Positions 16,623-25,896 of a stretch of DNA of 64,000 bases are shown piece after piece. Position numbers and translations under genes: made by a program. The notes beneath the pieces were generated by a model, which searched no databases, had not been told where the DNA came from, and saw nothing but the letters and a program-made list of their open reading frames with translations. Numbering within the stretch: position 1 is the stretch's first letter; each line of letters opens with the position of its first letter. The stretch covers positions 372,001-436,000 of the forward strand of contig NZ_JACVPA010000001.1 in assembly GCF_018882155.1 (NCBI RefSeq). Reading direction: 5' to 3'. Origin of the DNA: Polynucleobacter nymphae (lineage in GTDB: Bacteria > Pseudomonadota > Gammaproteobacteria > Burkholderiales > Burkholderiaceae).

Positions 16623-18746
16623 ATGACTACATCTCTCTTTGCCCTACCCCCCGCTTTACAAAATAATCCTCTCCTGACTTTTGGTCGTGGTATTGCCGCC
16701 TACTCAGAAGTGAAACCTGAGCACATTGCTCCGGCCATTCAGTTCCTGCTGGGGCATGCACAAACTGCTGTAGATGCTGCAACTGATCCCAAGACACCGT
16801 CGAGTTGGGATGCGTTGGCTGAGCCTCTAGAAGATGCCACCGAGGCCCTAGGAAGATCCTGGGGAGTGATCTCCCATCTGAATAGTGTTGCCGATACACC
16901 TGAGTTAAGGGCAGCTTATGGAGAGATGCTGCCAGAGGTCACCGCATTCTTTTCTAGCCTTGGGCAGAACTTGGCGCTCTATAAGAAGTTTAAAGAGCTC
17001 AAAAACAGTCCTGACTTTGCAAAGCTTAATCGCGCACAACAGAAAGTGATTGAGAACTCGCTGCGAGATTTTCGTTTGGGTGGTGCCGAACTCAGTGATG
17101 CTGACAAACCGCGCTTTTCTACCATTCAGGATGAGCAAGCGATTCTGGGTAAAGCATTCTCCGATCATGTCTTAGATGCTACTGATGGCTTTGTTCATCT
17201 GGTAACAAATAAAGCAGATCTTGCTGGGTTACCAGAAGATGCCATCGCTGCAGCAGCTGATACCGCGCAGCAAAAGCATCTGGAAGGCTGGGCCTTTACC
17301 TTGCATTTCCCCTCCTACTATCCAGTCATGCAGTATTCCGAAAATCGGGAGCTGCGTCGTCTGATGTATCAGGCCTACGTCACGCGCTCATCAGACTTGG
17401 CGCCTGAGTACGGCAAAGGTAAGCTCGCCTGGGACAACGCTCAGAACATGCTGGACCAACTGCGTCTGCGCGATGAAGAAGCTCGCATGCTGGGATTTGC
17501 CAATTACGCAGCTCTCAGTTTGGCACCGAAGATGGCCAATACTGTTGATGAAGTGGATCTCTTCTTAACGAACTTTGCCATTAAATCAAAACCATTTGCT
17601 CAGAAAGATTGGCAAGAACTTTGTGAGTACGCAAAGGCAGAGCTTGGATTTATAGATGGTCTTGAGCCTTGGGATATCCCGTTTGCTGCTGAACGTTTAA
17701 AGCAAGCACGTTACTCCTTCTCCGAAAATGAGCTCAAACAATACTTCCCATTGCCCAAAGTATTGAATGGTTTATTCCAAGTCATTCAGACACTCTTTGG
17801 CGTCAAGATTGAAGCTGCAGACTTACCTACTTGGCATGCAGATGTGCAATCCTTCGCCGTGAAAGACCTTGCTGGAAAAATACGGGCTTATTTCTACTTA
17901 GATCCCTATGCCCGCCCGGGTAAGCGTGGCGGCGCCTGGATGGATGACGCTCGTGGTCGTAGAGAGTTAGCTAATGGAGAAATCCAGATCCCTATCGCCT
18001 ATCTCGTGTGCAACTTCGCACCTCCAGTAAAAGTAGATGGCGTATTACGTCAACCCACCATCACCCATGATGATGTGATTACCCTCTTCCACGAAAGTGG
18101 TCATGGCTTACATCACCTGCTCACTCAGGTGAGTGCCTTAGGTGTTTCAGGCATCAATGGCGTTGAATGGGATGCCGTGGAATTACCAAGTCAGTTTATG
18201 GAGAACTTCTGCTGGGAATGGGAAGTGCTCGAGAAAATGACAGCCCATGCGCAAACTGGTAAGCCATTACCACGCGAGCTCTTTGAAAAAATACTGGCTG
18301 CCAAGAATTTCCAGAACGGTTTAGCAACCTTACGCCAAATTGTGATGTCCTTAACTGACTGGCGCTTACATTCACGCTTTGATGCTAAAGCGGCTAAGGG
18401 ACATGCAGTGCTAGATGTTTCTAGAAACATTGCCGATCAATACAACATCATCCCGCAGCCTGAGATCTCTCGTTGGATTAATTCTTTTAGCCATATCTTT
18501 GCAGGCGGCTATGCTGCTGGTTACTACAGCTATAAATGGGCTGAGGTGCTCTCTGCAGATGCTTACTCTGCCTTTGAGGAAGCGGCAAAACTGACTGGCA
18601 GTGTATTGGATGCTAAAACCGGAACGCGTTATCGAGAAGAAATTCTGGAAGTGGGCGGTAGTCGTCCTGCTGCTGAGTCTTTTAAAGCCTTCCGCGGAAG
18701 AGAGCCGAGTATTGATGCTTTACTGCGGCATGGTGGGCTAGCTTAA
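16623..18746 (+). CDS. prlC: Oligopeptidase A (M3 family zinc metallopeptidase)
   Basis: The 707-residue protein is an M3 family metallopeptidase of the thimet oligopeptidase/PrlC type, which degrades short peptides in the cytoplasm (for example cleaved signal peptides). The zinc motif HESGH lies at about residues 490-494 in TLFHESGHGLHHLL, followed by the downstream Glu in GVEWDAVELPSQFMENF. The C-terminal block FAGGYAAGYYSYKWAEVLSAD is typical of the family. Length is close to E. coli PrlC (680). It is the last gene of the plus-strand series from 12541. Confidence 0.94.
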   Translation: MTTSLFALPPALQNNPLLTFGRGIAAYSEVKPEHIAPAIQFLLGHAQTAVDAATDPKTPSSWDALAEPLEDATEALGRSWGVISHLNSVADTPELRAAYGEMLPEVTAFFSSLGQNLALYKKFKELKNSPDFAKLNRAQQKVIENSLRDFRLGGAELSDADKPRFSTIQDEQAILGKAFSDHVLDATDGFVHLVTNKADLAGLPEDAIAAAADTAQQKHLEGWAFTLHFPSYYPVMQYSENRELRRLMYQAYVTRSSDLAPEYGKGKLAWDNAQNMLDQLRLRDEEARMLGFANYAALSLAPKMANTVDEVDLFLTNFAIKSKPFAQKDWQELCEYAKAELGFIDGLEPWDIPFAAERLKQARYSFSENELKQYFPLPKVLNGLFQVIQTLFGVKIEAADLPTWHADVQSFAVKDLAGKIRAYFYLDPYARPGKRGGAWMDDARGRRELANGEIQIPIAYLVCNFAPPVKVDGVLRQPTITHDDVITLFHESGHGLHHLLTQVSALGVSGINGVEWDAVELPSQFMENFCWEWEVLEKMTAHAQTGKPLPRELFEKILAAKNFQNGLATLRQIVMSLTDWRLHSRFDAKAAKGHAVLDVSRNIADQYNIIPQPEISRWINSFSHIFAGGYAAGYYSYKWAEVLSADAYSAFEEAAKLTGSVLDAKTGTRYREEILEVGGSRPAAESFKAFRGREPSIDALLRHGGLA

Positions 18747-18774
18747 AAAGTGCAGCTCACCAAGGTAAAAGGAA

Positions 18775-18936
18775 TTATTTGTTCATTCTTTTGCAAATAG
18801 AACCTGAAATAGTCGCTAAGAAATAAACTACCATGCCAAGGACGAAGACAAGGTAACTGCCATCGTTGAAAAATTGCAGCAAGCCCACGATGACTACGCC
18901 AAGAGCAAGAACGCTGAGTAATGTTTTAGCAAACAT
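18775..18936 (-). CDS. Small membrane protein, 53 residues
   Basis: A short minus-strand frame from the ATG at 18936 to TAA at 18775 gives a 53-residue product. It has two hydrophobic stretches, LLSVLALGVVIVGLLQFF and YLVFVLGMVVYFLATISG, joined by a short polar turn, with a basic tail (CKRMNK). An AGGGA lies upstream of the ATG. I do not recognise a family. The two-helix hairpin layout, start site and placement in an otherwise gene-free gap of 286 bp make a real gene likely. Confidence 0.6.
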   Translation of the reverse strand: MFAKTLLSVLALGVVIVGLLQFFNDGSYLVFVLGMVVYFLATISGSICKRMNK

Positions 18937-19032
18937 ATTGATTCCCTAAAAATGAAGGTTTTTTTAATATTGCGTAATCTTAAGACAAAAAGCAATTTCA
19001 TGCTTTGGATGCTGTATTAGTAAATCCCCTGC

Positions 19033-19881
19033 CTAAATCTTCTGAATCACGGCTATCACTGGCGCATGATCTGAGGGTTGCTCCCAAGTTCTGGGTTCTT
19101 TATCAACTATGCTGGCGCTGCATTTTTCTTTGAGGGCTTCGCTAAGTAGAATGTGATCAATGCGCATACCAGCATTTCTTCTGAAACCCATCATGCGATA
19201 GTCCCACCAACTGTAGGTTTTGGGGGCTTGCTCAAACATTCTGAATGAATCATGTAGCCCAAGATTAATTAATTCTTGGAAGGCACTTCTTTCTTCCGGC
19301 GAAACAAGATTCTGACCTTCCCATGCTTTGGGATCATGCACATCTTGATCTTCTGGTGCAATATTGTAGTCACCGAGAAGTGCTAAGCGTTGATTTTGCT
19401 GCAGCTCTTCGGTTAACCAAGTTTGTAGTTTACTCAACCAATTCAGTTTGTAAGCGAACTTATCACTATCCGGCGACTGTCCGTTTGGAAAATACGCTGA
19501 TACAAGTCTGATGGGTGTGGTGCCTGCAAACGGAATCGTTGCTGCCAAGATGCGCTGCTGCTCATCATCGTTTCCTGGGATGTTTCTAATAGGCTTTAAA
19601 AAGGCAGTGGCCGCATCAGAGGCAATCGCTGCTAAAGCCGCTTTACGCACGATGATGGCAACGCCGTTATAGGTCTTTTGCCCTGCAGCCAGACTAAGAT
19701 AGCCCGCTGCCTCTAGCTCTTGATGGGGATACTTATCGTCCGTGAGCTTGAGCTCTTGTAAGCACAAGGCATCAATCGCTTGCTGCTTCTTTTCCTGATC
19801 TTGCAACCAACGAAGTACGTGTGGAAGACGAATCTTTAAGGAATTGACATTCCACGCCGCAATTCGGATTGAATCAGTCAT
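19033..19881 (-). CDS. xthA: Exodeoxyribonuclease III (AP endonuclease)
   Basis: The 282-residue protein belongs to the exonuclease III/APE1 family of DNA repair enzymes, which cut at abasic sites and remove 3' blocks. It has RIAAWNVNSLKIRLP, the metal-binding Glu43 in ALCLQELKL, LLGDYNIAPEDQDVHDP with catalytic Asp/Asn, RIDHILLS, and the final SDHAP. The 5' end overlaps the 3' end of ntrC by 8 bp, so it is translated as the last gene of glnA-ntrB-ntrC-xthA. The link to nitrogen control is probably only positional. Confidence 0.94.
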   Translation of the reverse strand: MTDSIRIAAWNVNSLKIRLPHVLRWLQDQEKKQQAIDALCLQELKLTDDKYPHQELEAAGYLSLAAGQKTYNGVAIIVRKAALAAIASDAATAFLKPIRNIPGNDDEQQRILAATIPFAGTTPIRLVSAYFPNGQSPDSDKFAYKLNWLSKLQTWLTEELQQNQRLALLGDYNIAPEDQDVHDPKAWEGQNLVSPEERSAFQELINLGLHDSFRMFEQAPKTYSWWDYRMMGFRRNAGMRIDHILLSEALKEKCSASIVDKEPRTWEQPSDHAPVIAVIQKI

Positions 19882-21325
19882 CTATCCCCAGTTCCTGTAA
19901 TTTACGCGTAATCGTATTGCGTCCAATGCCAAGCCGTTGTGCTGCCTCCACTCTGCGGCCACGCGTTACTTCTAGCGCTGCTTGCAATACTGCTCTCTCA
20001 AACCGTGCATTTAGTGCATCGTAAACTTCTTTATCACCATCTTGTAGCATTTTGGCAGCTAAACGCCCAAGCCCACTTTCCCAATCCCCTGCAGCCCCTT
20101 TTGAAGCTGCTGGGTTTGTCGGGGAGGATTCGCCATGCAATATGACCGGCTGCCCTTCCGCTTCTGCCATGATGTCAGCTGGTAGATCACTGACACCAAT
20201 AATGTTGGCAGGCGTCATGACTGTGAGCCAATGGCACAGATTCTCTAACTGACGAACATTACCTGGAAATGGCATCGCCGTAATCTCTTTTAGCACCTCG
20301 TCAGACAGCTTCTTAGGCTCAACGCCCAATGACTTGGCGCAACTGAGCATAAAGTGTCTTGCTAGCATCGTAATATCTTCACTACGTTCGCGTAATGAAG
20401 GCATACGCAAACGAATGACATTCAAACGATGTAATAAATCTTCACGGAAGAAGCCTGCTGCTACTCGTGTATCTAGGTTTTGATGAGTTGAAGCAATAAT
20501 CCGCACATTCGCCTTGATAGGGTCTTGGCCGCCAATGCGATAGAAGTGCCCATCAGATAAGACGCGTAAGAGTCGAGTTTGCAAATCAAATGGTAAGTCG
20601 CCAATTTCACCTAAGAATAAAGTGCCACCATCAGCTTGCTCAAAGCGACCACGACGTAAAGTCTGCGCCCCAGGGAAAGCACCACGCTCATGACCAAATA
20701 ATTCTGATTCGAGCAGGTCTTTAGGAACTGCTGAAGTACTCAGTGATAAAAATGGGCCCTTTGCTCTTGGGCTATGCCTGTGCAGTGCATGTGCTACTAG
20801 CTCTTTACCAGTCCCAGACTCTCCGGTAATCAGCACAGTTGCATGAGATTGGGCTAAACGACCAATGGCACGAAAGATTTCTTGCATCGCAGGCGCTTGG
20901 CCAATAATCTCAGTAGCATCCCGTCTCCAGGCAGTTAATTCTTTAGAGCCTGAATCATTGCGGATACCCTGCTCCACCGCTCTTTGAATTAACTCAACTG
21001 CTTTCTCCACATCAAATGGTTTGGTGAGATATTCAAATGCACCACCCTGAAAAGATGAGACTGCAGAGTCAAGATCTGAGTAAGCTGTCATGATGATGAC
21101 AGGCAGGTTTGGATGACTTGCTTTGACATGCTGTAGTAAATCCAAGCCATTGCCGCGAGGCATCCGAATATCCGAGATCAACACCTGAGGAGATTCTTTC
21201 TCTAGCGCGTTGAGCACATCATTCGGATTAGAAAAACTCTTGTGCGGGATATTCTCGCGCGCCAAAGCTTTTTCTAGAACCCAGCGAATTGATTGGTCAT
21301 CGTCGACAATCCAAATTGGTTTCAT
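19874..21325 (-). CDS. ntrC: Nitrogen regulation response regulator NtrC with degenerate AAA+ motifs
   Basis: The 483-residue protein has the full NtrC layout: receiver (Asp52 in LISDIRMP, Lys102), central AAA+ domain from about 140 to 370, and a Fis-type helix-turn-helix at the C-terminus (RRVEAAQRLGIGRNTITRKL). Walker A (GESGTGKE, 168-175) and the arginine-finger region (FREDLLHRLNVI) are normal. Three key positions are not: the sigma-54 contact motif GAFTGA reads GAFPGA (215-220), Walker B reads LFLGEIGD with Gly239 in place of Asp, and the 'ALN' glutamate-switch Asn is Ser196 (LSTSAV). By known NtrC/PspF biochemistry each change should impair ATP hydrolysis or sigma-54 activation. DNA binding should be intact. 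It overlaps ntrB by 4 bp and xthA by 8 bp. Confidence 0.93.
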   Translation of the reverse strand: MKPIWIVDDDQSIRWVLEKALARENIPHKSFSNPNDVLNALEKESPQVLISDIRMPRGNGLDLLQHVKASHPNLPVIIMTAYSDLDSAVSSFQGGAFEYLTKPFDVEKAVELIQRAVEQGIRNDSGSKELTAWRRDATEIIGQAPAMQEIFRAIGRLAQSHATVLITGESGTGKELVAHALHRHSPRAKGPFLSLSTSAVPKDLLESELFGHERGAFPGAQTLRRGRFEQADGGTLFLGEIGDLPFDLQTRLLRVLSDGHFYRIGGQDPIKANVRIIASTHQNLDTRVAAGFFREDLLHRLNVIRLRMPSLRERSEDITMLARHFMLSCAKSLGVEPKKLSDEVLKEITAMPFPGNVRQLENLCHWLTVMTPANIIGVSDLPADIMAEAEGQPVILHGESSPTNPAASKGAAGDWESGLGRLAAKMLQDGDKEVYDALNARFERAVLQAALEVTRGRRVEAAQRLGIGRNTITRKLQELGIDD

Positions 21326-22455
21326 GATGGTCTCTCCTGCCTACGGTATGGAATTTGAATATGAAAATCGGTACGTCCAGGACGACTGTCGCAAGCGATA
21401 AAGCCCTGGTGTTGCTGAACAAAGGTTTGCGCCAAGGTGAGACCTAAGCCACTACCCCCTTCTCTTCCGGATACCAAGGGAAAGAAGATGCGTTCCATCA
21501 TTTCTTCTGGAATACCGGGCCCGTTATCAATTACGTGCAAATCCATTGCTAATTTATAGCGTTGTTTTGCAATCGTGACCGAACGCGCTACCCGGGTTTT
21601 TAATTCGATTTGAGCAACACCAGCACCAATCTCTTCGGAGAGCGCTTGCGCTGCGTTATGCACAATATTGAGAGTTGCTTGAATTAGTTGCTCACGATCA
21701 CCCATCACATCTGGAAGACTAGTATCGTAGTTGCGAATAATTTTTAAGCCCTTCGGAAACTCTGCCAATACAAGACTGCGCACCCGCTCGAGTGCTTCAT
21801 GCACATTGAATGCTTCAATGATATGAGCCTTGCGATGTGGTGCCAGTAGCCGATCTACTAGGGTCTGCAAACGATCAGACTCTTTAATGATGACTTGCGT
21901 ATATTCACGCAAACCTTGTTCAGGTAATTCAAACTCTAATAATTGAGCTGCGCCACGTATTCCACCTAATGGGTTTTTGATCTCATGCGCCAGATTGCGC
22001 ATGAGTTGCTTGTTTGATTCCACTTGTTGCGTCACACGTTCATCGCGCGCACTACGTAACTGTTGATCGATTGGAAACCACTCCATTAATAGTAGGTCAG
22101 GATCTTCAAGTGCAGCAATCACGATATGCGCCTGGATTAACTCTTGATGAATACTACCGGGCAAGGAATGTAAAACCAACTCTTGGCGCTGAGCTATTAC
22201 ATGGCCAAGCTTTACTTCGGTGATCATTCTATTGAGAGCTTCATTACCACCAAATAAATCATGCACAGACTGTCCCTCAAGTGATTTACGGGATAGATCC
22301 AGCGCTGACTCTGCGGCTGGGTTCACATAAACCAATTGTTGGTTCTCAGCCTCAAATACCATGATGGCATTGGGCATCTGATCAAGCAATGTCGGAAAAA
22401 AAGGAGCAGCCGTAGCTGCCCCCTTGAACGAATTGCGCAACAGACCTGCGCTCAA
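21322..22455 (-). CDS. ntrB: Nitrogen regulation sensor kinase NtrB
   Basis: The 377-residue cytoplasmic kinase has an N-terminal PAS domain (about 20-130, FFPTLLDQMPNAIMVFE), the phospho-His157 in MRNLAHEIKNPLGGIRG, and an HATPase_c domain (DNGPGIPEEM, GGSGLGLTLAQTFVQQHQG). It phosphorylates NtrC under nitrogen limitation and is controlled by PII in known systems. The start is a TTG at 22455, supported by AAGGAG a few bases upstream. It lies 14 bp downstream of glnA, and its stop overlaps the NtrC start (ATGA), so glnA-ntrB-ntrC form one operon. Its catalytic motifs look normal, in contrast to NtrC. Confidence 0.94.
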   Translation of the reverse strand: MSAGLLRNSFKGAATAAPFFPTLLDQMPNAIMVFEAENQQLVYVNPAAESALDLSRKSLEGQSVHDLFGGNEALNRMITEVKLGHVIAQRQELVLHSLPGSIHQELIQAHIVIAALEDPDLLLMEWFPIDQQLRSARDERVTQQVESNKQLMRNLAHEIKNPLGGIRGAAQLLEFELPEQGLREYTQVIIKESDRLQTLVDRLLAPHRKAHIIEAFNVHEALERVRSLVLAEFPKGLKIIRNYDTSLPDVMGDREQLIQATLNIVHNAAQALSEEIGAGVAQIELKTRVARSVTIAKQRYKLAMDLHVIDNGPGIPEEMMERIFFPLVSGREGGSGLGLTLAQTFVQQHQGFIACDSRPGRTDFHIQIPYRRQERPS

Positions 22456-22469
22456 GTTCTCTCCTTCGC

Positions 22470-23885
22470 TTACAGGGAATAGTACATATCAAATTCGATA
22501 GGATGGGTTGTCATACGGAAACGTGTGACATCTTCCATCTTCAAATTGATATAGGCATCAAGCATAGACTCAGTAAATACTCCACCGCGAGTTAAGAACT
22601 CGTGATCTTTCTTCAATGCATCCAATGCTTCTTCCAAGCTTGCGCAAACCGTTGGGATCTTTGCATCTTCTTCTGGTGGCAAGTCATACAAGTTCTTGTC
22701 AGCAGCTTCACCCGGGTGAATCTTATTCTGCACACCATCCAAACCAGCCATCAACAAGGCAGAGAAAGCCAAGTATGGGTTAGCTAATGGATCTGGGAAA
22801 CGGGTTTCGATACGACGACCCTTAGGATTTGGCACATGTGGAATACGGATAGAAGCAGAACGGTTACGTGCTGAGTATGCCAATTTCACTGGAGCCTCGA
22901 AGCCTGGTACCAAACGCTTATAGGAGTTTGTTCCTGGGTTAGTAATAGCATTCAATGCTTTAGCGTGCTTAATGATGCCGCCGATGTAGAACAAAGCAAA
23001 CTCTGACAAACCAGCATATCCATTACCAGCAAACAAGTTCTCGCCATTCTTCCAAACCGACTGGTGAACGTGCATACCAGAGCCGTTATCGCCAACTACT
23101 GGCTTAGGCATAAAGGTTGCTGTCTTGCCATAAGCATGAGCCACGTTTTGTACAACGTATTTCTGCCAGATAGTCCAGTCAGCGCGCTGTGTCAGTGTGC
23201 TGAACTTAGTACCCAATTCGTTTTGGCCTTGGCCAGCAACTTCATGGTGATGAACCTCAACTGGAATGCCCAATGATTCAAGAATTAAACACATTTCAGA
23301 ACGCATGTCCTGGAATGAATCAACTGGGGCAACTGGGAAGTAACCACCTTTTTTACCAGGACGGTGACCAGGATTACCGCCTTCGATTTCGAGACTAGAT
23401 GACCATGGCGCTTCTTCAGAATCAATCTTCACGAAGCAACCTTGCATATCGGCACCCCAACGAACGCCGTCAAAAATAAAGAACTCTGGCTCTGGACCAA
23501 AGTAAGCTGTATCACCTAATCCTGAGCTCTTCAAATAGGCTTCAGCGCGCTTTGCAATAGAACGTGGATCGCGGTCGTAACCTTTGCCATCTGAAGGCTC
23601 GATCACATCACAGGTGATCACTAGGGTCGGCTCTTCATAGAATGGGTCGATATAGCAAGCTGTTGGATCTGGCATCAACAACATATCGGAAGCTTCAATC
23701 CCTTTCCATCCGGCGATAGAAGAACCGTCAAATGCATGACCGCTCTCAAATTTATCTTCGTTAAAAGCAGAGATCGGAACGCTCGTGTGCTGCTCTTTAC
23801 CCTTTGTATCTACAAAGCGGAAATCAACGAAAGTACATTCTTTCTCTTTAACTAACTTCATCACATCAGCGACGGTCTTCGTCAT
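22470..23885 (-). CDS. glnA: Glutamine synthetase type I (GlnA)
   Basis: The 471-residue protein is a type I-beta glutamine synthetase that makes glutamine from glutamate, ammonium and ATP as a cytoplasmic dodecamer. Typical blocks are [17 protein letters not shown], the metal/ATP site [33 protein letters not shown], and the adenylylation site Tyr in [10 protein letters not shown], so control by GlnE-type adenylylation is expected. It heads the glnA-ntrB-ntrC operon. GAGGAG precedes the ATG. The 214-bp upstream gap contains two palindromic NtrC-like boxes. Confidence 0.98.
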   Translation of the reverse strand: MTKTVADVMKLVKEKECTFVDFRFVDTKGKEQHTSVPISAFNEDKFESGHAFDGSSIAGWKGIEASDMLLMPDPTACYIDPFYEEPTLVITCDVIEPSDGKGYDRDPRSIAKRAEAYLKSSGLGDTAYFGPEPEFFIFDGVRWGADMQGCFVKIDSEEAPWSSSLEIEGGNPGHRPGKKGGYFPVAPVDSFQDMRSEMCLILESLGIPVEVHHHEVAGQGQNELGTKFSTLTQRADWTIWQKYVVQNVAHAYGKTATFMPKPVVGDNGSGMHVHQSVWKNGENLFAGNGYAGLSEFALFYIGGIIKHAKALNAITNPGTNSYKRLVPGFEAPVKLAYSARNRSASIRIPHVPNPKGRRIETRFPDPLANPYLAFSALLMAGLDGVQNKIHPGEAADKNLYDLPPEEDAKIPTVCASLEEALDALKKDHEFLTRGGVFTESMLDAYINLKMEDVTRFRMTTHPIEFDMYYSL

Positions 23886-23948
23886 GCAAATCTCCTCTAT
23901 GAACTAAATTCGGAATTTAAATAAGGCATACACCCTTGTTTATTCCAG

Positions 23949-23963
23949 GCACCAAACATGCCT
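23949..23963 (-). promoter_or_regulatory. Weak sigma-54-like -24/-12 element upstream of glnA
   Basis: On the minus strand the 15 bases AGGCATGTTTGGTGC show GG-N10-GC spacing and match the consensus TGGCAC-N5-TTGC at about two thirds of positions. It would give a 5' leader of about 50 bases. Given the degenerate NtrC it may be a decayed or chance match; I did not find a clearly better sigma-70 promoter. Confidence 0.3.
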
Positions 23964-24012
23964 AATGGATGTATGTAATTTACTGAAGCAAACAAATGGG
24001 AACACTCATTAT

Positions 24013-24029
24013 TGCACTAATTAAGTGCT
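24013..24029. promoter_or_regulatory. NtrC-type binding box 1 upstream of glnA
   Basis: TGCACTAATTAAGTGCT resembles the NtrC consensus TGCACCA-N3-TGGTGCA in its outer half-sites (GCACT / AGTGC inverted). It lies about 130 bp upstream of the glnA start codon. Confidence 0.55.
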
Positions 24030-24061
24030 TGATTCTCCCTTGAGGAGTCTAAAAGACCTCT

Positions 24062-24084
24062 ATTTGCACTTATTTGGTGCAAAT
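24062..24084. promoter_or_regulatory. NtrC-type binding box 2 upstream of glnA
   Basis: ATTTGCAC and GTGCAAAT form perfect 8-bp inverted arms around a 7-bp spacer; the core TGCAC-N7-GTGCA agrees with the NtrC consensus. It lies about 50 bp from box 1 (centre to centre), near whole helical turns, as in classical glnA enhancers. Confidence 0.6.
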
Positions 24085-24099
24085 AGTATGTGTTACTGC

Positions 24100-24978
24100 T
24101 CAGTTGATGTCGTGAATCTCATACCCTAGCTCTTGGGTACCAGTTCTAAGAGCAATCCACGCGTTTTCTAAAAGATTAGCGTTGCCTTTAATACCCAATT
24201 CGATATGGCGATGGGCATAAATACCCTCTTTTTTAGTATCTCCAACCGAAGGTAGGCTAAAGACCTTCACCCCTGGAAAATTAGCTTCTATCCGCTCCAT
24301 TAAGGGGGTCAAAGTCGACTCAATACCCTTGGGAACAATGAAGCTCTGCTCTGCCCAGTTCTCTTGATGAAAGAGATCCTTATAGTAGGTGTCTAAACAC
24401 CAAGCCATCATAGGCGCAGCCATGACCGGAAAGCCAGGAACAAAGTGATGCTCTTTTATCCGAAAGCCCGGAATCTGGTTATAGGGATTGGGAATGATGT
24501 CGCTGCCAATAGGGAACTCACCCATCTTAAAACGATGTTGATTCTCTGGCGTATTCAAATCTGCTTTGATGGGATCACCTTCAGCCGTTGACTGAATGCG
24601 CCCCGCAATGAGTTCTTGTGCAGTTGGGTGTAATTGCGTTTTGGTGCCCAGTGCCAATGCAGCACATTGACGGGTGTGATCATCTGGTGTCGCACCAATG
24701 CCGCCAGTACTAAAGACCACATCACCACTGGCAAAACTTGCTTTCAGCATTGCAGTAATTTGCGCAGGATCATCGGCTACATACTTGGCCCATGCAAGAC
24801 TTAAGCCGCGCTCGTTGAGAAGCTTAATTAAGGTCGCCATATGTTTATCTTGGCGACGGCCGGATAAAATCTCATCACCAATCACAATCAAACCAAAGCG
24901 GCGCTGGGCCGCAGTTGATACATCATCTGGTAGATCTATCTCAACTTTTTTTATTGCATCAACCATCTCATTAACCAT
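24100..24978 (-). CDS. MoaB/CinA-type molybdopterin-binding domain protein
   Basis: The 292-residue protein has a MoCF (molybdopterin-binding, MoaB/CinA N-terminal) domain: FGLIVIGDEILSGRRQDKH, VVFSTGGIGATPDDHTRQCAA and a later block with NPYNQIPGFRI. It lacks the C-terminal CinA nicotinamide-deamidase domain. Such stand-alone proteins may act as ADP-ribose or FAD-type pyrophosphatases in known CinA relatives, but the function here is not certain. The first 15 residues may be extra; a second in-frame ATG follows four codons later. It lies 10 bp downstream of the EI24 membrane protein gene and ends next to the glnA control region. Confidence 0.8.
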   Translation of the reverse strand: MVNEMVDAIKKVEIDLPDDVSTAAQRRFGLIVIGDEILSGRRQDKHMATLIKLLNERGLSLAWAKYVADDPAQITAMLKASFASGDVVFSTGGIGATPDDHTRQCAALALGTKTQLHPTAQELIAGRIQSTAEGDPIKADLNTPENQHRFKMGEFPIGSDIIPNPYNQIPGFRIKEHHFVPGFPVMAAPMMAWCLDTYYKDLFHQENWAEQSFIVPKGIESTLTPLMERIEANFPGVKVFSLPSVGDTKKEGIYAHRHIELGIKGNANLLENAWIALRTGTQELGYEIHDIN

Positions 24979-24988
24979 CTCATTAGTC

Positions 24989-25852
24989 TTAATACGGAAG
25001 TTCCGCTTCCACTACACGTGCCTGTACTGTCAATGCTTTATCCAATTCTTCTTGCCGCAGTTCTTTTAGAGCATCCAGCAAGAAATGGCTAAACCAAAGG
25101 GCAGCAAACACAAAGATTAAAGAATAAATCCAGAGAGCAACAAAGCTTACTAGCGGAAATAATACTAAGGCTAATGCTGATGTAGCCCAGAAGAAGGTGG
25201 GCACAGCACCCAGCATCCCAGAGGCGATGCCCATATAAAGCAAGGGCCAGCGAAATTTTTCTAATAGCTGATCACGCTCTTCTGCGCTCGCATGCTGAGC
25301 TAGCACGTCATAAGACATCAGGCGCATCGTTAACCATCCCCAGAGCAATGGCGGCAATACTGCTACTAGCGGTGGCACCCACCATACTGGCAATGTCAGC
25401 ATGACTAACGCAAGGCAAATGAGCGCTGACCACAAGGTGTAAACCAGGCTGCCAAACAAACCGCCACCCCGCTTGCACTCTAAATCTTGATAGTGCGCTT
25501 GCCTGACAACAATTTTCACAATCGTGGGTACAGTTGAAAAGGCAATAAACACTAATAAACTAATGGTGATCAGTGGAATAATCAGCATCACAAAAAATAA
25601 AGGGGCAATCCAGGCCCTCGCGTTATCAAAGCCAGCCCAGATCAAGCCTTCTTGAATCCAATTCGTAAACAGGGAGTTAGTTAGAAATTCACTGAGCACT
25701 GCAAGCGCAGGCGTCCAGGTGAGCCAAATCAGGCAGCCCCAGAGAATCGATACGATCAAGAATGGCCGTAAGCTTAACCACAGCATTCTTGGATGCATCG
25801 TCCCTACTAGGGCCAATCCAAATGATTTAAATACTTGCGGTAGTCCGACCAT
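24989..25852 (-). CDS. EI24/CysZ-like integral membrane protein
   Basis: The frame is open from 25873; the start is set at the ATG at 25852 because AGGAG lies 5 bases upstream. The 287-residue product is hydrophobic with about five membrane segments (for example LRPFLIVSILWGCLIWLTW, WIAPLFFVMLIIPLITISLL, LVMLTLPVWWVPPLVAVLPP, ALALVLFPLVSFVALWIYS). The N-terminal block FKSFGLALVGTMHPRMLWLSL fits the EI24 domain family, which includes the sulfate transporter CysZ. The substrate is unknown. It is in a row with the MoaB/CinA-like gene downstream. Confidence 0.75.
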   Translation of the reverse strand: MVGLPQVFKSFGLALVGTMHPRMLWLSLRPFLIVSILWGCLIWLTWTPALAVLSEFLTNSLFTNWIQEGLIWAGFDNARAWIAPLFFVMLIIPLITISLLVFIAFSTVPTIVKIVVRQAHYQDLECKRGGGLFGSLVYTLWSALICLALVMLTLPVWWVPPLVAVLPPLLWGWLTMRLMSYDVLAQHASAEERDQLLEKFRWPLLYMGIASGMLGAVPTFFWATSALALVLFPLVSFVALWIYSLIFVFAALWFSHFLLDALKELRQEELDKALTVQARVVEAELPY

Positions 25853-25896
25853 AAAACTCCTATTGCATACCACTAGGTATGCCCTACTTCATTAAT

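Noticed and set aside
24042..24060. A GAGGTCT/AGACTCCTC hairpin as terminator of the MoaB/CinA-like gene
   Set aside because: The stem is imperfect and is not followed by a T-run on the minus strand; it lies between the NtrC boxes and may be part of the control region instead.
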